A stretch of 64,000 nucleotides of DNA from DSXH01 sp037446915 (GCA_037446915.1 JBBIHP010000003.1:4082-68081); one strand, 5' to 3'. Shown: positions 45,303 to 55,442, numbered from the stretch's first letter. Numbers and translations are program-made. Notes: a model not told the origin generated them from the sequence alone.

Positions 45303-47498
45303 TTATAGAATATGATAAGTAACAATTAATCCGGACATAACAATAGAAACCATACTCATAAGTTTAATAAGAATGTTTAAACTTGGGCCCGATGTATCTT
45401 TAAAAGGATCACCAACTGTATCGCCAATAACAGCGGCTTTATGAGCTTCAGAACCTTTACCGCCGAGGTTACCCTCTTCAATATATTTTTTTGCATTATC
45501 CCATGATCCGCCTGAATTGGCCATGAAAATAGCGAGAACAAATCCGCTTGCCAGACCGCCGGTTAATAATCCCATTACACCAGCAACACCAAAAATAATT
45601 CCTGTAACAATTGGAATTGTTATGGCAAGAGTTGATGGGAGAATCATTTCTATCTGTGCACCTTTAGTAGAAATTTCAACGCAGCGAGCATAATCCGGTT
45701 CTGCTTTACCTTCTAATATTCCTGCAATTTCTTTGAATTGTCTTCTAACTTCATCAACCATTCTTGAAGCAGCGCGTCCTACAGCATTCATTGTTAACCC
45801 GCAAAATAAAAACGCCATCATCGATCCAATAAATACACCAACTAATACTTTCGGATTCATCAGATTTATTTCATAGTATTCCATCAAATCCATAATACCG
45901 GCTTTTTGTGTTGAAACAATAACTCCGTTACCAAGTTCTATTATTTCTTTTCCTGCCCTTACCAGTCCTATTTTAATTTCTTCAATGAATGATGCAAGCA
46001 GAGCAAGAGCTGTTAATGCCGCTGAACCGATAGCAAATCCTTTACCTGTTGCAGCGGTTGTGTTACCGAGTGAATCCAATGCATCTGTTTTCTTTCTAAC
46101 TTCTTTACCAAGACCGCTCATTTCTGCATTACCACCGGCGTTATCTGCAATTGGCCCGTAGGCATCAGTTGCTAATGTAATCCCAAGCGTAGAAAGCATT
46201 CCAACTGCAGCAATACCTATTCCATACAATCCCATATTTATATTTGCAAAATTAAATCCCGCGGCAAATAAATATGCTAATATAATTGCAACACCGACAG
46301 CCAATACCGGTATTGCAGTAGACATCATTCCAACACCCAGTCCAGAAATAATTACAGTAGCGGGTCCTGTCTTTGCATTATCGGCTACAAATTTTGTAGG
46401 TTTATATTCATAGGCTGTAAAATATTCAGTTGCTTTGCCAATTATTATTCCGGAAACCAGACCGGTAACAATAGAGCCCCAAATTCCAATCGCATTATCA
46501 AAACCGAGCATTTTAACTATTATAAAGGAAAAGATTACAATCAGGATTGAGCTGAAATTAATACCGCGGTTTAAGGACTTAAGTAAATCCCCTAGTTTTG
46601 CATCTTCTTTTGTTCTTACAGAATAGATACCAACTATTGAAAGAACAATTCCAATGGCAGCAATTAACATAGGTGCTAAAACCGATTTGAATTGTAATTC
46701 TGGGTTTCCTAAAAATGCGGCAGATCCAAGAGCAGCAGTAGCTAAAATTGAACCACAATAAGATTCATAAAGGTCGGCACCCATTCCAGCAACATCACCA
46801 ACATTATCGCCAACGTTATCTGCAATAGTAGCCGGATTACGTGGATCATCTTCCGGAATACCGGCTTCAACTTTACCAACGAGGTCGGCACCAACATCAG
46901 CAGCTTTCGTAAAAATTCCACCACCAACACGCGCAAACAGAGCTTGTGTGGAAGCACCCATTCCGAATGTTAACATTGTAGTCGTTATAATAACAAGATT
47001 ATGTCCATCATTTAATTCGGCTGGATAAAAATGATTAAGAATTAAAAACCATATTGATATATCTAATAAACCAAGTCCTACAACAACCAATCCCATAACA
47101 GCACCGCTTCTAAATGCAACTTTCAAACCGGCATTTAGAGATTCGCGAGCAGCATTAGCGGTTCTTGCAGATGCCTGGGTTGCGGTCTTCATTCCGAAAA
47201 ATCCAGCTAAACCAGAAAAGAAACCACCCGTAATAAATGCAAACGGGACCCAGGGATTTTGAACATTTAATACATATGCAAGGAATGCAAAAATTAATGT
47301 AAGTCCAACGAAGAATAATCCAACAATTTTATACTGTTGTTTAAGATAAGCCATTGCGCCTTTACGAACATAAAGAGCAATAGTTGCCATCCTTTCAGTA
47401 CCTTCGCTTTGCTTCATCATTTGACGGTAAAAAAGATAAGCAAATACTAAGGCGGCAGCAGATGCAATAGGAACAAACCAAAAAAGACTGCTTTGCAT
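45303..47498 (-). CDS. hppA: Membrane-bound ion-pumping pyrophosphatase
   Basis: 731 residues with about 16 membrane helices. Signature loops are present: DVGADLVGKVEAGIPEDDPRNPATIADNVGDNVGD (substrate site), GPIADNAGGNAEM and GDTVGDPFKDTSGPSLNILIK. The enzyme hydrolyses PPi made by biosynthesis and pumps H+ or Na+ across the inner membrane. The sequence SLGNTTAATGKGFAIGSAALTALAL has Ala where K+-independent enzymes carry Lys, so it is predicted to be K+-dependent, a class that includes Na+ pumps. H+ versus Na+ cannot be decided by eye. Confidence 0.93.
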   Translation of the reverse strand: MQSSLFWFVPIASAAALVFAYLFYRQMMKQSEGTERMATIALYVRKGAMAYLKQQYKIVGLFFVGLTLIFAFLAYVLNVQNPWVPFAFITGGFFSGLAGFFGMKTATQASARTANAARESLNAGLKVAFRSGAVMGLVVVGLGLLDISIWFLILNHFYPAELNDGHNLVIITTTMLTFGMGASTQALFARVGGGIFTKAADVGADLVGKVEAGIPEDDPRNPATIADNVGDNVGDVAGMGADLYESYCGSILATAALGSAAFLGNPELQFKSVLAPMLIAAIGIVLSIVGIYSVRTKEDAKLGDLLKSLNRGINFSSILIVIFSFIIVKMLGFDNAIGIWGSIVTGLVSGIIIGKATEYFTAYEYKPTKFVADNAKTGPATVIISGLGVGMMSTAIPVLAVGVAIILAYLFAAGFNFANINMGLYGIGIAAVGMLSTLGITLATDAYGPIADNAGGNAEMSGLGKEVRKKTDALDSLGNTTAATGKGFAIGSAALTALALLASFIEEIKIGLVRAGKEIIELGNGVIVSTQKAGIMDLMEYYEINLMNPKVLVGVFIGSMMAFLFCGLTMNAVGRAASRMVDEVRRQFKEIAGILEGKAEPDYARCVEISTKGAQIEMILPSTLAITIPIVTGIIFGVAGVMGLLTGGLASGFVLAIFMANSGGSWDNAKKYIEEGNLGGKGSEAHKAAVIGDTVGDPFKDTSGPSLNILIKLMSMVSIVMSGLIVTYHIL

Positions 47499-47693
47499 AA
47501 AGACTCCCTATTTAATTTGAGAATTTATTGTGAACCGCATCCGGTTTTTTATTCAGCGTTGAATTTACGCGAAAGATTTGTTCATTCAAACAAATTTTTG
47601 AAACAATGTAAATTTATCAAAAAAAATGTTGCCGCAAATTTAAGAAAAATAGAAATGATTTTATCTTATAAAAAACATTCAATTGCAAATAAA

Positions 47694-47725
47694 AAAGCCG
47701 GGTAACATATTGATTGCCCGGCTTT
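47694..47725 (-). terminator. Rho-independent terminator of the small gene at 47755
   Basis: AAAGCCGGG and CCCGGCTTT pair around a 14-base loop. On the minus strand the stem is followed by TTTTTTATTTG, the usual U-tract, shortly after the stop codon of the 80-residue gene. Confidence 0.85.
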
Positions 47726-47754
47726 GCTTTTCTAAGAGGAGTATCTATGTGGGG

Positions 47755-47997
47755 TTAACTTTTGGGCTGATAAACAATTTTTCTGATGGTATCGAACTGA
47801 AGATATGGATACTCTTCTCTCAATCTTTCAATTGCATCACTTGCACTAACTTTGCTAGAGCGAAGAGTTTTAAATTTCTTCCTTATTATATAATCGCGGA
47901 CAGACTTTTCATCTATTAGACCGCGGCTTGTTAAGAGAGAGTAAACATCATCTGGAATCAATTCCGAAAGTGGATTTTGATTTAATCTTTCTTCCAT
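47755..47997 (-). CDS. Small protein of unknown function
   Basis: 80 residues from an ATG that follows a strong GGAGGGG site; a TTG 12 bp upstream lies inside that site and is not used. The sequence is charged and helical, with LIPDDVYSLLTSRGLIDEKSVRDYIIRKKFKTLR and ASDAIERLREEYPYLQFDTIRKIVYQ, compatible with a small DNA- or protein-binding helical bundle. It has its own terminator, so it is expressed as a single-gene unit. I do not recognise a family. Confidence 0.7.
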   Translation of the reverse strand: MEERLNQNPLSELIPDDVYSLLTSRGLIDEKSVRDYIIRKKFKTLRSSKVSASDAIERLREEYPYLQFDTIRKIVYQPKS

Positions 47998-48312
47998 TTG
48001 CCCCTCCAATCTATTGTTAGGTTTTTGTTGTCAATTGCTGGATTTCCCCTCACAATCCAGCCAAACATAATTTGTATTGTTTCTGAGTTCTAAATATTAA
48101 TTGCAAAACGGTTTTTCAACAGCACAGATGTGTAGTTTTTTTGAAAAAGGAGATTAAAAAATGCACCGACCTACATGATTATGCGGTAGGATTATTGGTG
48201 AACTGGTTGAAGGTTGCCAGTTTTTCGATTAATGGGTTATCGATTGCTGGTTATTTGATAATCGACTGCTTGTAATTTAACTTCGATGAGAAGGAATTCG
48301 TGTTTCCCCACC
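47998..48312. other. 315-bp gap upstream of the small gene
   Basis: No gene is visible. The first 40 bp hold the leader of the small gene. Around 48195-48270 several near-repeats of 'ggtt-ntcgattn-tggtta' occur (CGATTAATGGGTTATCGATTGCTGGTTA), suggesting decayed repeat DNA. A five-codon ORF after AAGGAG near 48145-48175 is too short to call. Confidence 0.35.
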
Positions 48313-48612
48313 CTACTTTTTTCTTTTCCTTGATAAAGAAATTCCACCAAATCCGCTTATGATTGCAGCATAAAAGCCAAGATCGTACCACCAGCCGGTG
48401 TTTTCCTTTTCATATATTTTAATAGAAGGATTAAATAATCCAACGACTAACGAGACCGGTGCAATCCAACCGTGCCATACTCCCATAAAAAATCCGGCTG
48501 GACTTTTTTCGCTCATTGCAACACTGCCGGGCATACAGCTGCTGATAGTTAAGGCAAGAAATGAAATTAAAACAAATTGAAGTAATTTTTTCCTGATCAC
48601 TCTGGATCTCAT
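48313..48612 (-). CDS. Small membrane lipoprotein, conserved hypothetical
   Basis: 99 residues. The N-terminal helix ends in a lipobox (LTISSC, Cys26). GFFMGVWHGWIAPVSLVVGLFNPSIKIYE follows, then a second membrane helix LGFYAAIISGFGGISLS and a basic end RKRKK. The 'GxWHGxIAP' core is shared by a family of short proteins often seen in Bacteroidota-like genomes; its role is unknown. It lies 21 bp downstream of the NarL-type regulator on the same strand and may be in that operon. Confidence 0.65.
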   Translation of the reverse strand: MRSRVIRKKLLQFVLISFLALTISSCMPGSVAMSEKSPAGFFMGVWHGWIAPVSLVVGLFNPSIKIYEKENTGWWYDLGFYAAIISGFGGISLSRKRKK

Positions 48613-48633
48613 TTCAATTCCCCTTTATTTTAT

Positions 48634-49272
48634 TTAAATAATTCCTTTTCTTATAGCTTTAGCGACAGCTTCGGACTGTGAATGAACATGAAGCTTACGG
48701 TAAATATTACGTATATGATGTCGGACGGTATCAACACTAATAAAAAGTTTATCTGCTATAGATTGATAATTATTTCCATCAGCAAGTGATGTTAGTACTT
48801 CTTTTTCCCGGGATGAAAGCTGAGAATCTTTATCTTCGTTTTGCTGACCAACATTCTGCTGGAAGAGTGTGATAACCTGGCGAGCAATTAAAGAACTCAT
48901 TGGAGCTCCCCCTTCAAACGCATCTTTAATTGCTTCTAATAATCTGATGGGAGGAGTTTTTTTTACAAGATAACCGCAAGCTCCGGCACAAAGTGCATTA
49001 AATACCGATTGACTATCCTCGTAAACAGTAAGCATTAGAATATTCAGATTCGGTTTAATTTTTTTTGCACGTGAAATTCCGTCTATTCCGCTCATGCCCG
49101 GTAACCCGATATCCATTAATACAACATTCGCATCGAGTGTGGGAATTTTATATAGGAACGACTCACAATCCGGGAATGAGCCGACACAACTGTAACCAGA
49201 CGTGCCATTAATTAGAGCAGCAAGACCATCTCTAATTGTTGTGTTGTCTTCTATTATTGCTACTTTTATCAT
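48634..49272 (-). CDS. NarL/FixJ-family response regulator
   Basis: 212 residues. The receiver has E8-D9, phospho-acceptor D54 in NVVLMDIGLPGMSGID, and the Lys in GYLVKKTPP. The C-terminal LuxR-type helix-turn-helix is LSSREKEVLTSLADGNNYQSIADKLFISVDTVRHHIRNIYRKL. It starts 99 bp after the giant sensor kinase, its evident partner. It probably acts on the divergent lipoprotein/TonB-receptor genes or on itself; no binding site could be defined. Confidence 0.9.
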   Translation of the reverse strand: MIKVAIIEDNTTIRDGLAALINGTSGYSCVGSFPDCESFLYKIPTLDANVVLMDIGLPGMSGIDGISRAKKIKPNLNILMLTVYEDSQSVFNALCAGACGYLVKKTPPIRLLEAIKDAFEGGAPMSSLIARQVITLFQQNVGQQNEDKDSQLSSREKEVLTSLADGNNYQSIADKLFISVDTVRHHIRNIYRKLHVHSQSEAVAKAIRKGII

Positions 49273-49371
49273 TCTAAGAAAAAAATGTTACACAACAAAA
49301 GTAAGTTATTTTAGACAATTATGGGATTGAAATATTGCATAACAGGTAAAAGAAATTAATTGCAGAGTGGA

Positions 49372-52300
49372 TTATTTTAATCGTCCGATTTTTCCACTAA
49401 ATTTTATTTTTGTACCGGAATTATCGGACTCAATTTCAAGCGATCCGCCGATAAGTGTTGCCCGGCTTTTCATATTCAAAATTCCATTGCCATATTTTAT
49501 TTTTTCAAGATCCATTCCAAGTCCATCATCAACTAGAATTAATTCTAAAATATCTTTAACGATATTAGCTTCTAAAGTAATTGATTTACACCCGCTATGC
49601 TTAAGGGAATTATTAATTGCTTCCTTGAAGATCAAAAATAAATTCTGCTTGTATTCCATCTGAAGTTTAACAGAAGAGAACTTTTCGAGGTTTACTGTAG
49701 CGAAGGAAATACCCATAGAATTGAGCAGATCGCTGTATGAATCTTTAAGACGGAGAATAACATGATAGAGTGAATCGCGCTGTGGATTAACCATCCACAC
49801 AATGTCGCTCATGTTGTCTATAAGCATTCTTGCTTTCTCGCTAATTGTATTAATCTTGCGTATAGAATCAACGTGGTTCAATTTTATTTCGTTAGCTGCC
49901 AGCTCACTAAGTATCGAAATTTCCGTGAGTCCGGACCCGACGTTGTCATGTAAATCGGCAGATAATTTACTTTTCAGTTTCTCAATTGATAGTAGATTTC
50001 TATAACGAATAGTTCCTATATAATAGATTATAAACGCAGCGAACATAACCGCAAGCGTAATAAACCACCATGTTTGCCAGTATGGCGGAGAAATAAATAT
50101 GTGGAGTTCTGTTCCAACATTGTTCCACACACCATCATTATTAGAACCTCTTACACGGAAAACATATTCGCCGGGAGTTAGATTAGTATAACTTGCAACT
50201 CTTCTTCTCGAATCTACAAAATGCCATTCGTCTTCTATTCCCTCTAAAATATATGCATACTGGTTATCAGAGGGACTTGTGAAATCGAGAGCCGAAAATT
50301 CAATAGACAGAAAATTCTGATCATACGATAAATAGACAGAATCAATTTCACTTTTTAACGGTTCATTAAAAACCCTGATTGAACTAATAGCTATTGGCGG
50401 GACAAAATAATTTTCTTTAATGCTGTCCGGATGGAAATAATTTAGTCCGTTAATTCCACCAAAGAACATTTCGCCCGATCGTGATTTGAAGTAAGCACCT
50501 CCGCTAAACTCAAGACTTTGCAATCCATCGCTCAGGTCGTATTGAGTAAAGAGTTCCGATATTGGGGAGAATTTAAAAATACCGTTATCTGAACTTATCC
50601 AGAGATTTCCATTATTATCTTCAAGAACTCCATAAACAACCGAGCTGTAAATTCTGTTCTTTTTGTCATAGCGTATAAATTTTTCTTTTCGTTTGTCAAA
50701 TTTTAATAATCCGCCGCCATAAGTAGTAATCCAGAGATTTTTAGATTTGTCTTCATAAATTCCCATTACGCGGTTATCACTTAAGCTCGATTCATCTCCG
50801 GCAATATTTTTATAACAGATAAAATGCTCTCTGTTTTTATCAAACTTGTTCAACCCGCCGCCGAATGTTCCAATCCATAATATTCCCTCGCTGTCTTCAA
50901 AAACGGTGTACACTCTATTATCACTTAAACTGAATGGATCGTTTGAATTATTTTTATAATTCTTAAAAGATAATTTACCGGGAAGATTAAAAAACGGTTC
51001 TATTTTGTGAAGCCCTCCGCCAAATGTTCCAATCCATGTATTCAATTCTTTATCAACGAAAACAGATTGAACTTGATTAGCGCGCAGACTTAAACTATCG
51101 CGTGGATCATTTTTAAAGTTGATAAAACGATTATTGTGAAAAAGATTTAGTCCGCCATTAAATGTTCCAATCCATAAAAGATTTCTGCTATCAAATAATA
51201 TTGTTCTAATATGATTGTCGCTTATTGAATTAGGATTTTGAGGATTAAATTGATAGCTGAAGAATTGATTCTTTTTTCTGTCCCAGATATTTAAACCTCC
51301 TTTGTAAGTCCCAATCAACAGATTACCATCACCAGCTTCTGCAATTGCCCATACCACATCATCATTAAGACCATTTTTATTTAATGGGTCTCTGCTCAGT
51401 TGTTTGAATTTTAGACCAAAGGGTTCATACTTGCTTAACCCTTTTCCTAAATGCGAACCGATCCAAATATTCCCGGAAAAATCTTCTAGTAAAGAGAGAA
51501 TTTCGTTCTTGGAAATAGTTGTTGATATACCGGGATCATTTCGGAAGCTTATAAATTTATTTTTTCCAAAATCAAATTTATTAAGCCCGCCGCCGAATGT
51601 ACCAATCCATATTGAACCTGATCTATCCTGAATTAATGCTGTAATAAAATTACTTGAAATGGAATTCTTTACAACGGGATTATAAATGAATTTTCTGATA
51701 TTAATTTTTTCAGGTGGTAAAAGTTTGTCATTTTTCAATAATAGATTTAATCCGCCACCATAAGTTGCAATCCAAAGGTTTCCATCTTTATCGTTTAATA
51801 AATCAATTATTTGGTCGCTGTTAATACCTGTTTCAAATTTGTTATTGTAATGTGTAAACGTAATTTTTCCATTACTCTCAATTAATTTATATAATCCGGA
51901 ATCGATTGTTCCTACCCAGAAATCATTTACCTCTTTAATAATTTTTTTAATTCTATTAGAATTAAATCCGGTTAGATTATCAGATTCGCTACTGAACCTG
52001 ATTATTTTTCCGGAATTTCTTTCGTACTTAAAAAGACCCAGCCCCCAAGTTCCTATCCATAGCGAGTTATCATTTCCTGTTTTTATTGCTGTAATAGATC
52101 TATCATTATACCGTGAATAAGGCAATGGAAAATCAAAATTGAATTTTTCTGGAGAACTGACTGCTTTAACTCCGGAAGTGATATTTATCCTCTTGAACAT
52201 TCCGGTTTTACGGTCATAACGATTCAATATTCCATCCGTTGTTCCGATCCAAATAATTCCGTTTTCATCTTCATCAATTGATAAAATACTATTGTCCGAA

Positions 52301-52584
52301 ATTGTTGTTGTATCAAGCGGGTCGTTAGAAAAAACTTTAAAATTATATCCGTCGTAGCGGTTCAATCCGTTTGCTGTTCCAAACCAGAGATATCCTTTTT
52401 TATCCTGGTGCATGCAATAAATAGAACTCTGTGAAAGTCCTTCTTCCAGTTTAATTTGATTGAACCGGTAATTTTTCTCCTGACCGAATAACAATGAAAA
52501 ATTCGTCAGGAGAATTAAAATGATTGGCAGATAATATTTGTGCAGGATTATTTTCAAAACTTTGAAAAATCTTTGCATTATCAT
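49372..52584 (-). CDS. Giant sensor kinase with two-component propellers, Y_Y_Y domain and HisKA_3 kinase
   Basis: About 1070 residues from the first ATG (another ATG is two codons later); an in-frame GTG further up adds a second hydrophobic stretch and seems unlikely. After a signal anchor come ~14 'two-component regulator propeller' motifs such as GNLWIATYGGGLN, GSIWIGTFGGGLNKFD and GILWIGTFGGGLNKF. A Y_Y_Y domain (LEGIEDEWHFVDSRRRVASYTNLTPGEYVFRVRGSN) and one membrane helix (LAVMFAAFIIYYIGTI) follow. The cytoplasmic kinase has SADLHDNVGSGLTEIS (phospho-His) and an ATPase domain (NNSLKHSGCK, DDGLGMD). The architecture resembles hybrid sensors of polysaccharide use, but the regulator is a separate gene. 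Confidence 0.88.
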   Translation of the reverse strand: MIMQRFFKVLKIILHKYYLPIILILLTNFSLLFGQEKNYRFNQIKLEEGLSQSSIYCMHQDKKGYLWFGTANGLNRYDGYNFKVFSNDPLDTTTISDNSILSIDEDENGIIWIGTTDGILNRYDRKTGMFKRINITSGVKAVSSPEKFNFDFPLPYSRYNDRSITAIKTGNDNSLWIGTWGLGLFKYERNSGKIIRFSSESDNLTGFNSNRIKKIIKEVNDFWVGTIDSGLYKLIESNGKITFTHYNNKFETGINSDQIIDLLNDKDGNLWIATYGGGLNLLLKNDKLLPPEKINIRKFIYNPVVKNSISSNFITALIQDRSGSIWIGTFGGGLNKFDFGKNKFISFRNDPGISTTISKNEILSLLEDFSGNIWIGSHLGKGLSKYEPFGLKFKQLSRDPLNKNGLNDDVVWAIAEAGDGNLLIGTYKGGLNIWDRKKNQFFSYQFNPQNPNSISDNHIRTILFDSRNLLWIGTFNGGLNLFHNNRFINFKNDPRDSLSLRANQVQSVFVDKELNTWIGTFGGGLHKIEPFFNLPGKLSFKNYKNNSNDPFSLSDNRVYTVFEDSEGILWIGTFGGGLNKFDKNREHFICYKNIAGDESSLSDNRVMGIYEDKSKNLWITTYGGGLLKFDKRKEKFIRYDKKNRIYSSVVYGVLEDNNGNLWISSDNGIFKFSPISELFTQYDLSDGLQSLEFSGGAYFKSRSGEMFFGGINGLNYFHPDSIKENYFVPPIAISSIRVFNEPLKSEIDSVYLSYDQNFLSIEFSALDFTSPSDNQYAYILEGIEDEWHFVDSRRRVASYTNLTPGEYVFRVRGSNNDGVWNNVGTELHIFISPPYWQTWWFITLAVMFAAFIIYYIGTIRYRNLLSIEKLKSKLSADLHDNVGSGLTEISILSELAANEIKLNHVDSIRKINTISEKARMLIDNMSDIVWMVNPQRDSLYHVILRLKDSYSDLLNSMGISFATVNLEKFSSVKLQMEYKQNLFLIFKEAINNSLKHSGCKSITLEANIVKDILELILVDDGLGMDLEKIKYGNGILNMKSRATLIGGSLEIESDNSGTKIKFSGKIGRLK

Positions 52585-52724
52585 AACAATCGGCTTAATT
52601 AAAATCCACACTAATACCGGGATATAGAAAATAAATAGCACAAAAATTGAACTGGTAATTTGTTCTATTGGTGATTTAAAAGTAATCTTCTATATTTACC
52701 GGGTATTAAGATTAAGGGTCTTAG

Positions 52725-53234
52725 ATGCTTAAAAAACTATTAGCTCTATCATTAGTTCTAATTATTTGTTTGAATGGATGTGATAAAGGGATAGAGCCCG
52801 GAGAACCAATTATACCGGGCGGATTTAGCGGGAATGTTAATTTTACCGGAACATGGCCGGATGGAATTAAGAGAACTCATATAGTTGTATTCAAAAACCC
52901 GATTCTAAAAACTGAGGATTTTTTCCTTCCAAATTTAAGTTTTGTGGTTGACTCAATACCTTATAAGAGTCAGACTTTTAACTATAACTCACTGGAAAAA
53001 AGTTTTGTAAATATTCTTCAGTTATGGCCCGGTGAATATAAATATGTAGTTGTTGCTCAATCCAAAACTCCTGAAATTTCTTTCCAGAGAAAAGATTGGA
53101 ATGTAGTTGGTGTTTACTGCATAAATAATGATCAAACAAAACCGGCAAGTTTGATAATCCGTTCCAATCAGGTTTCACCGAATATAAATATAAATGTTGA
53201 TTTTAATAATCCTCCGCCTCAACCGCCAATGTAA
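52725..53234 (+). CDS. Outer-membrane lipoprotein upstream of TonB receptor
   Basis: 169 residues with a lipoprotein signal ending LIICLNGC (Cys19) and a GEPIIPGG spacer. The mature part is beta-rich: FSGNVNFTGTWPDGIKRTHIVVFKNP, then a long middle and IIRSNQVSPNININVDFNNPPPQPPM. It is not SusD-like. Only 15 bp separate it from the TonB receptor gene, so it may be an accessory substrate-binding lipoprotein of that receptor. Function is inferred from context alone. Confidence 0.7.
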   Translation: MLKKLLALSLVLIICLNGCDKGIEPGEPIIPGGFSGNVNFTGTWPDGIKRTHIVVFKNPILKTEDFFLPNLSFVVDSIPYKSQTFNYNSLEKSFVNILQLWPGEYKYVVVAQSKTPEISFQRKDWNVVGVYCINNDQTKPASLIIRSNQVSPNININVDFNNPPPQPPM

Positions 53235-53249
53235 CCGGAGGAGTTTATT

Positions 53250-55442
53250 ATGAACGCTAAAGAGAAATTCATGAAAAAAATATTATTACTGTTCTTGCTT
53301 CTACCACTGATTAATTCATTTGCTCAAACAGCATCAATTAAAGGAAAAGTAATTAGCGACAAAGCACAGCCAGTTATTGGTGCAAATCTAATTTTATCCG
53401 GGACTTCATTTGGCGACGCTTCCGATATAAAAGGTAATTTTGAAATAAAAAATATTCCGTTTGGTGTATATGATCTGGAAATCTCTTCCATCGGTTATGG
53501 AAAGAGAATAGTTAGGAACATAAAAGTTGATCAATCAACCAAACCACTAACTGTAGTATTAAAAGAAACAACTTACGAAACCGAACAGGTTATTGTTAGT
53601 GCCTCTAAATATGAGCAGAAGTTAGAAGACCTTACTGCAAGCACAACCATAATTAAACCTGAATATATTAACCGCAAGAACTTTATCACCTTTGATGAGA
53701 TGCTTAGATACATTCCGGGTGTTCAGGTTAATTTGGAACAGGTTAGTATTCGCGGTTCAAGTGGGTACAGCAAAGGTGTTGGTGCAAGAGTACTCGTTGC
53801 CATCAACGGAATTCCACTTTATGCCGGTGATAACGGTGATGTAGTTTGGGAATTAATTCCACTTTCCGATATTGAGCGCGTTGAAGTAATTAAAGGTCCT
53901 TCCAGTTCTCTATACGGTTCTTCTGCAATAGGCGGTGTAATTAATATCATTACAAAATCTAAAGTACAAACACCAGTTACTTATGTTAAGACTTACATGG
54001 GTGCTTATGATAAAACCACTCATGATTCATGGAACTGGGATAATAAATACAGAACTTATTACGGCGCTGAAGTTACTCATTCCGGTTCATTTGATAATTT
54101 AGGTTATACTTTGTCTTTGAAAAAATTCGATAACATGAGTTACCGCCAGAATGATTACTATAAACGCTACCTCGGTCATATAAAACTAAATTACAATTTT
54201 ACACCGGAAAACTATCTCCTTTTCTTTTCAAACTATCTCTATTCAAACCGCGGTAATTTTTTATACTGGAAAGATTCTCGTAACGCACTTGTTCCTAAAG
54301 ACGATGAAAACGGGAACTATGTTTTATCGAACAGAATTTTTAACGGGTTGATTTATCATCACCGCTTAAATGAAAAATTATCGGGAGAAATTAAAGGAAG
54401 TTATTACAGAACACATTTTGACGGTTACGGATTGGAGGTTACGAGTTCAACAGCAAATCTTTTTAGAGGGGAAGTATTGTCAAATTATATTGCATCGGAT
54501 GATTTTGTGTTGACAACAGGGTTAGAAGCTTCGTATGCAGATGTAACTTCAAACATTTTCAAGAATCCACAATTCTTTGGAAGCGGCGCATACTTTCAGG
54601 CTGAGTTTAAGGGAATAGAGCGAATGATTGCAACAATCGGGTTGCGTTACGATTTTATAAAAATTGATACACTTACCGGTAAACATGCCATAACCCCGCG
54701 ACTTGGATTAAACTATAAGCTGAGTGATGATTTAATTTTGCGTGGATCTATAGGAACGGGATTTCGAGCACCTACCCCGGCAGAAGTCTTTACATCGACG
54801 GCTGTTGGCGGCGGAGTGGGAATTAAAGAAAATCCCAATTTAACATCGGAAACAAGTTTGTCATTTGAGCTTGGCGGTCAATATAAATACTCATCAAATC
54901 TGAATTTTGACGTGACATTCTTTCAAACCGAGTATAATAACTTTATTGAGCCCAATCTTACAAAAGAAGGTGATATTCAATTTATAAATTTAACCAAAGC
55001 TCGCATCCAGGGAATTGAAACTATTGCTGAGTGGTTTCTAATTCCGGATGAATTAAAAATTACAATTGGTTATAACTACTTATGGGCACGGGATATCGAA
55101 AAAAACATTTCTATGAAATACCGTCCAAGAAATTCTGTTTATGCACAAATTAGATATTCGCCCGGACAGTTTGATTTTGGAATTGACTTCAGGCATTGGA
55201 GTAGAATAGAAGAAATTGATAACCAGTTAGTTGAGCCGCCACTTGCACTAGTTGTAGATGGCGATAAACGTGTTCCAGTTTATGTTACCGACATAACCAC
55301 CGGTTATAATTTCCTTCTATGGAATATTCCCGCTAAAGTTTACTTGAATGTTAAAAATATTTTTAACTATTACTACATAGAGTTTTTAGGTAATCTTGCG
55401 CCTGTCCGGAATATTTCCTTGAGCACTGAAATCTATTTCTGA
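53250..55442 (+). CDS. TonB-dependent receptor with carboxypeptidase-regulatory-like N-domain
   Basis: 730 residues with GGAGGAG before the ATG and a signal peptide at about 8-26. Residues ~29-105 are a CarboxypepD_reg domain (SIKGKVISDKAQPVIGANLILSGTSFGDASDIKGNFEI). The plug domain (about 120-235) has ERVEVIKGPSSSLYGSSAIGGVINIIT, and a 22-strand barrel with RGSIGTGFRAPTPAEVF ends in STEIYF, a C-terminal Phe. It imports a bound substrate across the outer membrane with TonB energy. The companion lipoprotein and divergent sensor suggest a regulated nutrient-uptake locus; the substrate is unknown. Confidence 0.9.
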   Translation: MNAKEKFMKKILLLFLLLPLINSFAQTASIKGKVISDKAQPVIGANLILSGTSFGDASDIKGNFEIKNIPFGVYDLEISSIGYGKRIVRNIKVDQSTKPLTVVLKETTYETEQVIVSASKYEQKLEDLTASTTIIKPEYINRKNFITFDEMLRYIPGVQVNLEQVSIRGSSGYSKGVGARVLVAINGIPLYAGDNGDVVWELIPLSDIERVEVIKGPSSSLYGSSAIGGVINIITKSKVQTPVTYVKTYMGAYDKTTHDSWNWDNKYRTYYGAEVTHSGSFDNLGYTLSLKKFDNMSYRQNDYYKRYLGHIKLNYNFTPENYLLFFSNYLYSNRGNFLYWKDSRNALVPKDDENGNYVLSNRIFNGLIYHHRLNEKLSGEIKGSYYRTHFDGYGLEVTSSTANLFRGEVLSNYIASDDFVLTTGLEASYADVTSNIFKNPQFFGSGAYFQAEFKGIERMIATIGLRYDFIKIDTLTGKHAITPRLGLNYKLSDDLILRGSIGTGFRAPTPAEVFTSTAVGGGVGIKENPNLTSETSLSFELGGQYKYSSNLNFDVTFFQTEYNNFIEPNLTKEGDIQFINLTKARIQGIETIAEWFLIPDELKITIGYNYLWARDIEKNISMKYRPRNSVYAQIRYSPGQFDFGIDFRHWSRIEEIDNQLVEPPLALVVDGDKRVPVYVTDITTGYNFLLWNIPAKVYLNVKNIFNYYYIEFLGNLAPVRNISLSTEIYF

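Noticed and set aside
48145..48180. Micro-ORF after AAGGAG (MHRPT)
   Set aside because: Five codons only, with no downstream gene on that strand to regulate as a leader peptide.
52585..52641. GTG start extending the giant sensor kinase
   Set aside because: It would add a second hydrophobic stretch before the signal anchor and has no ribosome site; the ATG at 52584 is simpler.
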